Assembly (NCBI GenBank): GCA_025964075.1
Contig: JAOPZQ010000663.1
Location: forward strand, 1 to 19,905
From: Solirubrobacterales bacterium
GTDB lineage: Bacteria > Actinomycetota > Thermoleophilia > Solirubrobacterales > Solirubrobacteraceae
DNA: 19,905 nucleotides
Direction: 5' to 3'
In this document: positions 19,891-19,905 of the stretch, one piece after another
Position numbering within the stretch: position 1 is the first letter of the stretch
Layout of the letters: every line of letters begins with the position of its first letter
Made by a program: the position numbers and the translations under genes
The notes under the pieces: generated by a model
Told to the model about the DNA's origin: nothing
Seen by the model: only the letters and a program-made list of their open reading frames with translations
Databases searched by the model: none

Positions 19891-19905
19891 ATGACCGGGG
19901 TCGAC
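19891..19905 (+). CDS. Start of a rightward gene cut by the window edge
   Basis: ATG-ACC-GGG-GTC-GAC (MTGVD) runs to the end of the window. TAGGCT at 19875-19880 is ten bases upstream, the same -10-near-start arrangement as other genes here. Too little sequence remains to say what it encodes. Confidence 0.35.

Overview
The window is high-GC bacterial DNA whose third codon positions are almost all G or C. The clearest lineage marker is zwf followed directly by opcA. With the Calx-beta secreted protein, the QsdR-type TetR regulator and many apparently leaderless genes, this points to an actinobacterium, probably Thermoleophilia (Solirubrobacterales-like). That placement is inference from gene content, not a search.

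Layout. 1-1069: a TetR regulator with a back-to-back promoter for a leftward gene outside the window, then a convergent cupin. 1288-3234: a secreted protein with four Calx-beta domains. 3253-5633: a leftward block of a small membrane protein, a DHA2 drug-efflux transporter and its MarR regulator; near-identical operator-like sites precede marR and the transporter. 5701-5864: an apparent internally deleted methyltransferase. 5949-9956: a small CxxC/CxxH protein, a QsdR-type TetR regulator divergent from a secreted alpha/beta hydrolase, an Ogt-type DNA repair methyltransferase and a short-chain dehydrogenase. 9953-12940: a small protein, opcA and zwf. 13224-15371: a four-domain GAF/HD-GYP/HDOD/LuxR regulator. 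15368-16400: a leftward ArsR-like regulator and ECF sigma factor.

The most interesting part is 16462-18494, possibly to 19848. A methyltransferase, a 21-residue peptide gene ending in Trp-Lys-Gly-Gly, and an E1-like (ThiF/MccB-type) adenylating enzyme with an N-terminal clamp-like domain form a tight rightward operon. The peptide gene has a strong Shine-Dalgarno sequence, strongly coding-like codon use, and a stop codon that overlaps the enzyme's GTG start. A secreted subtilisin-like protease follows 91 bases later, and the ECF sigma/regulator pair is divergent. I read this as a candidate ribosomally made, post-translationally modified peptide pathway of the microcin C7/pantocin kind. Function is not proven from sequence.

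A second theme is translation without leaders. At nine gene starts a TANNNT -10-like hexamer lies 6-10 bases before the start codon, so the transcript would begin at or near it. Other genes have clear Shine-Dalgarno sequences (peptide, protease, GAF/HD-GYP regulator, 66-aa protein).
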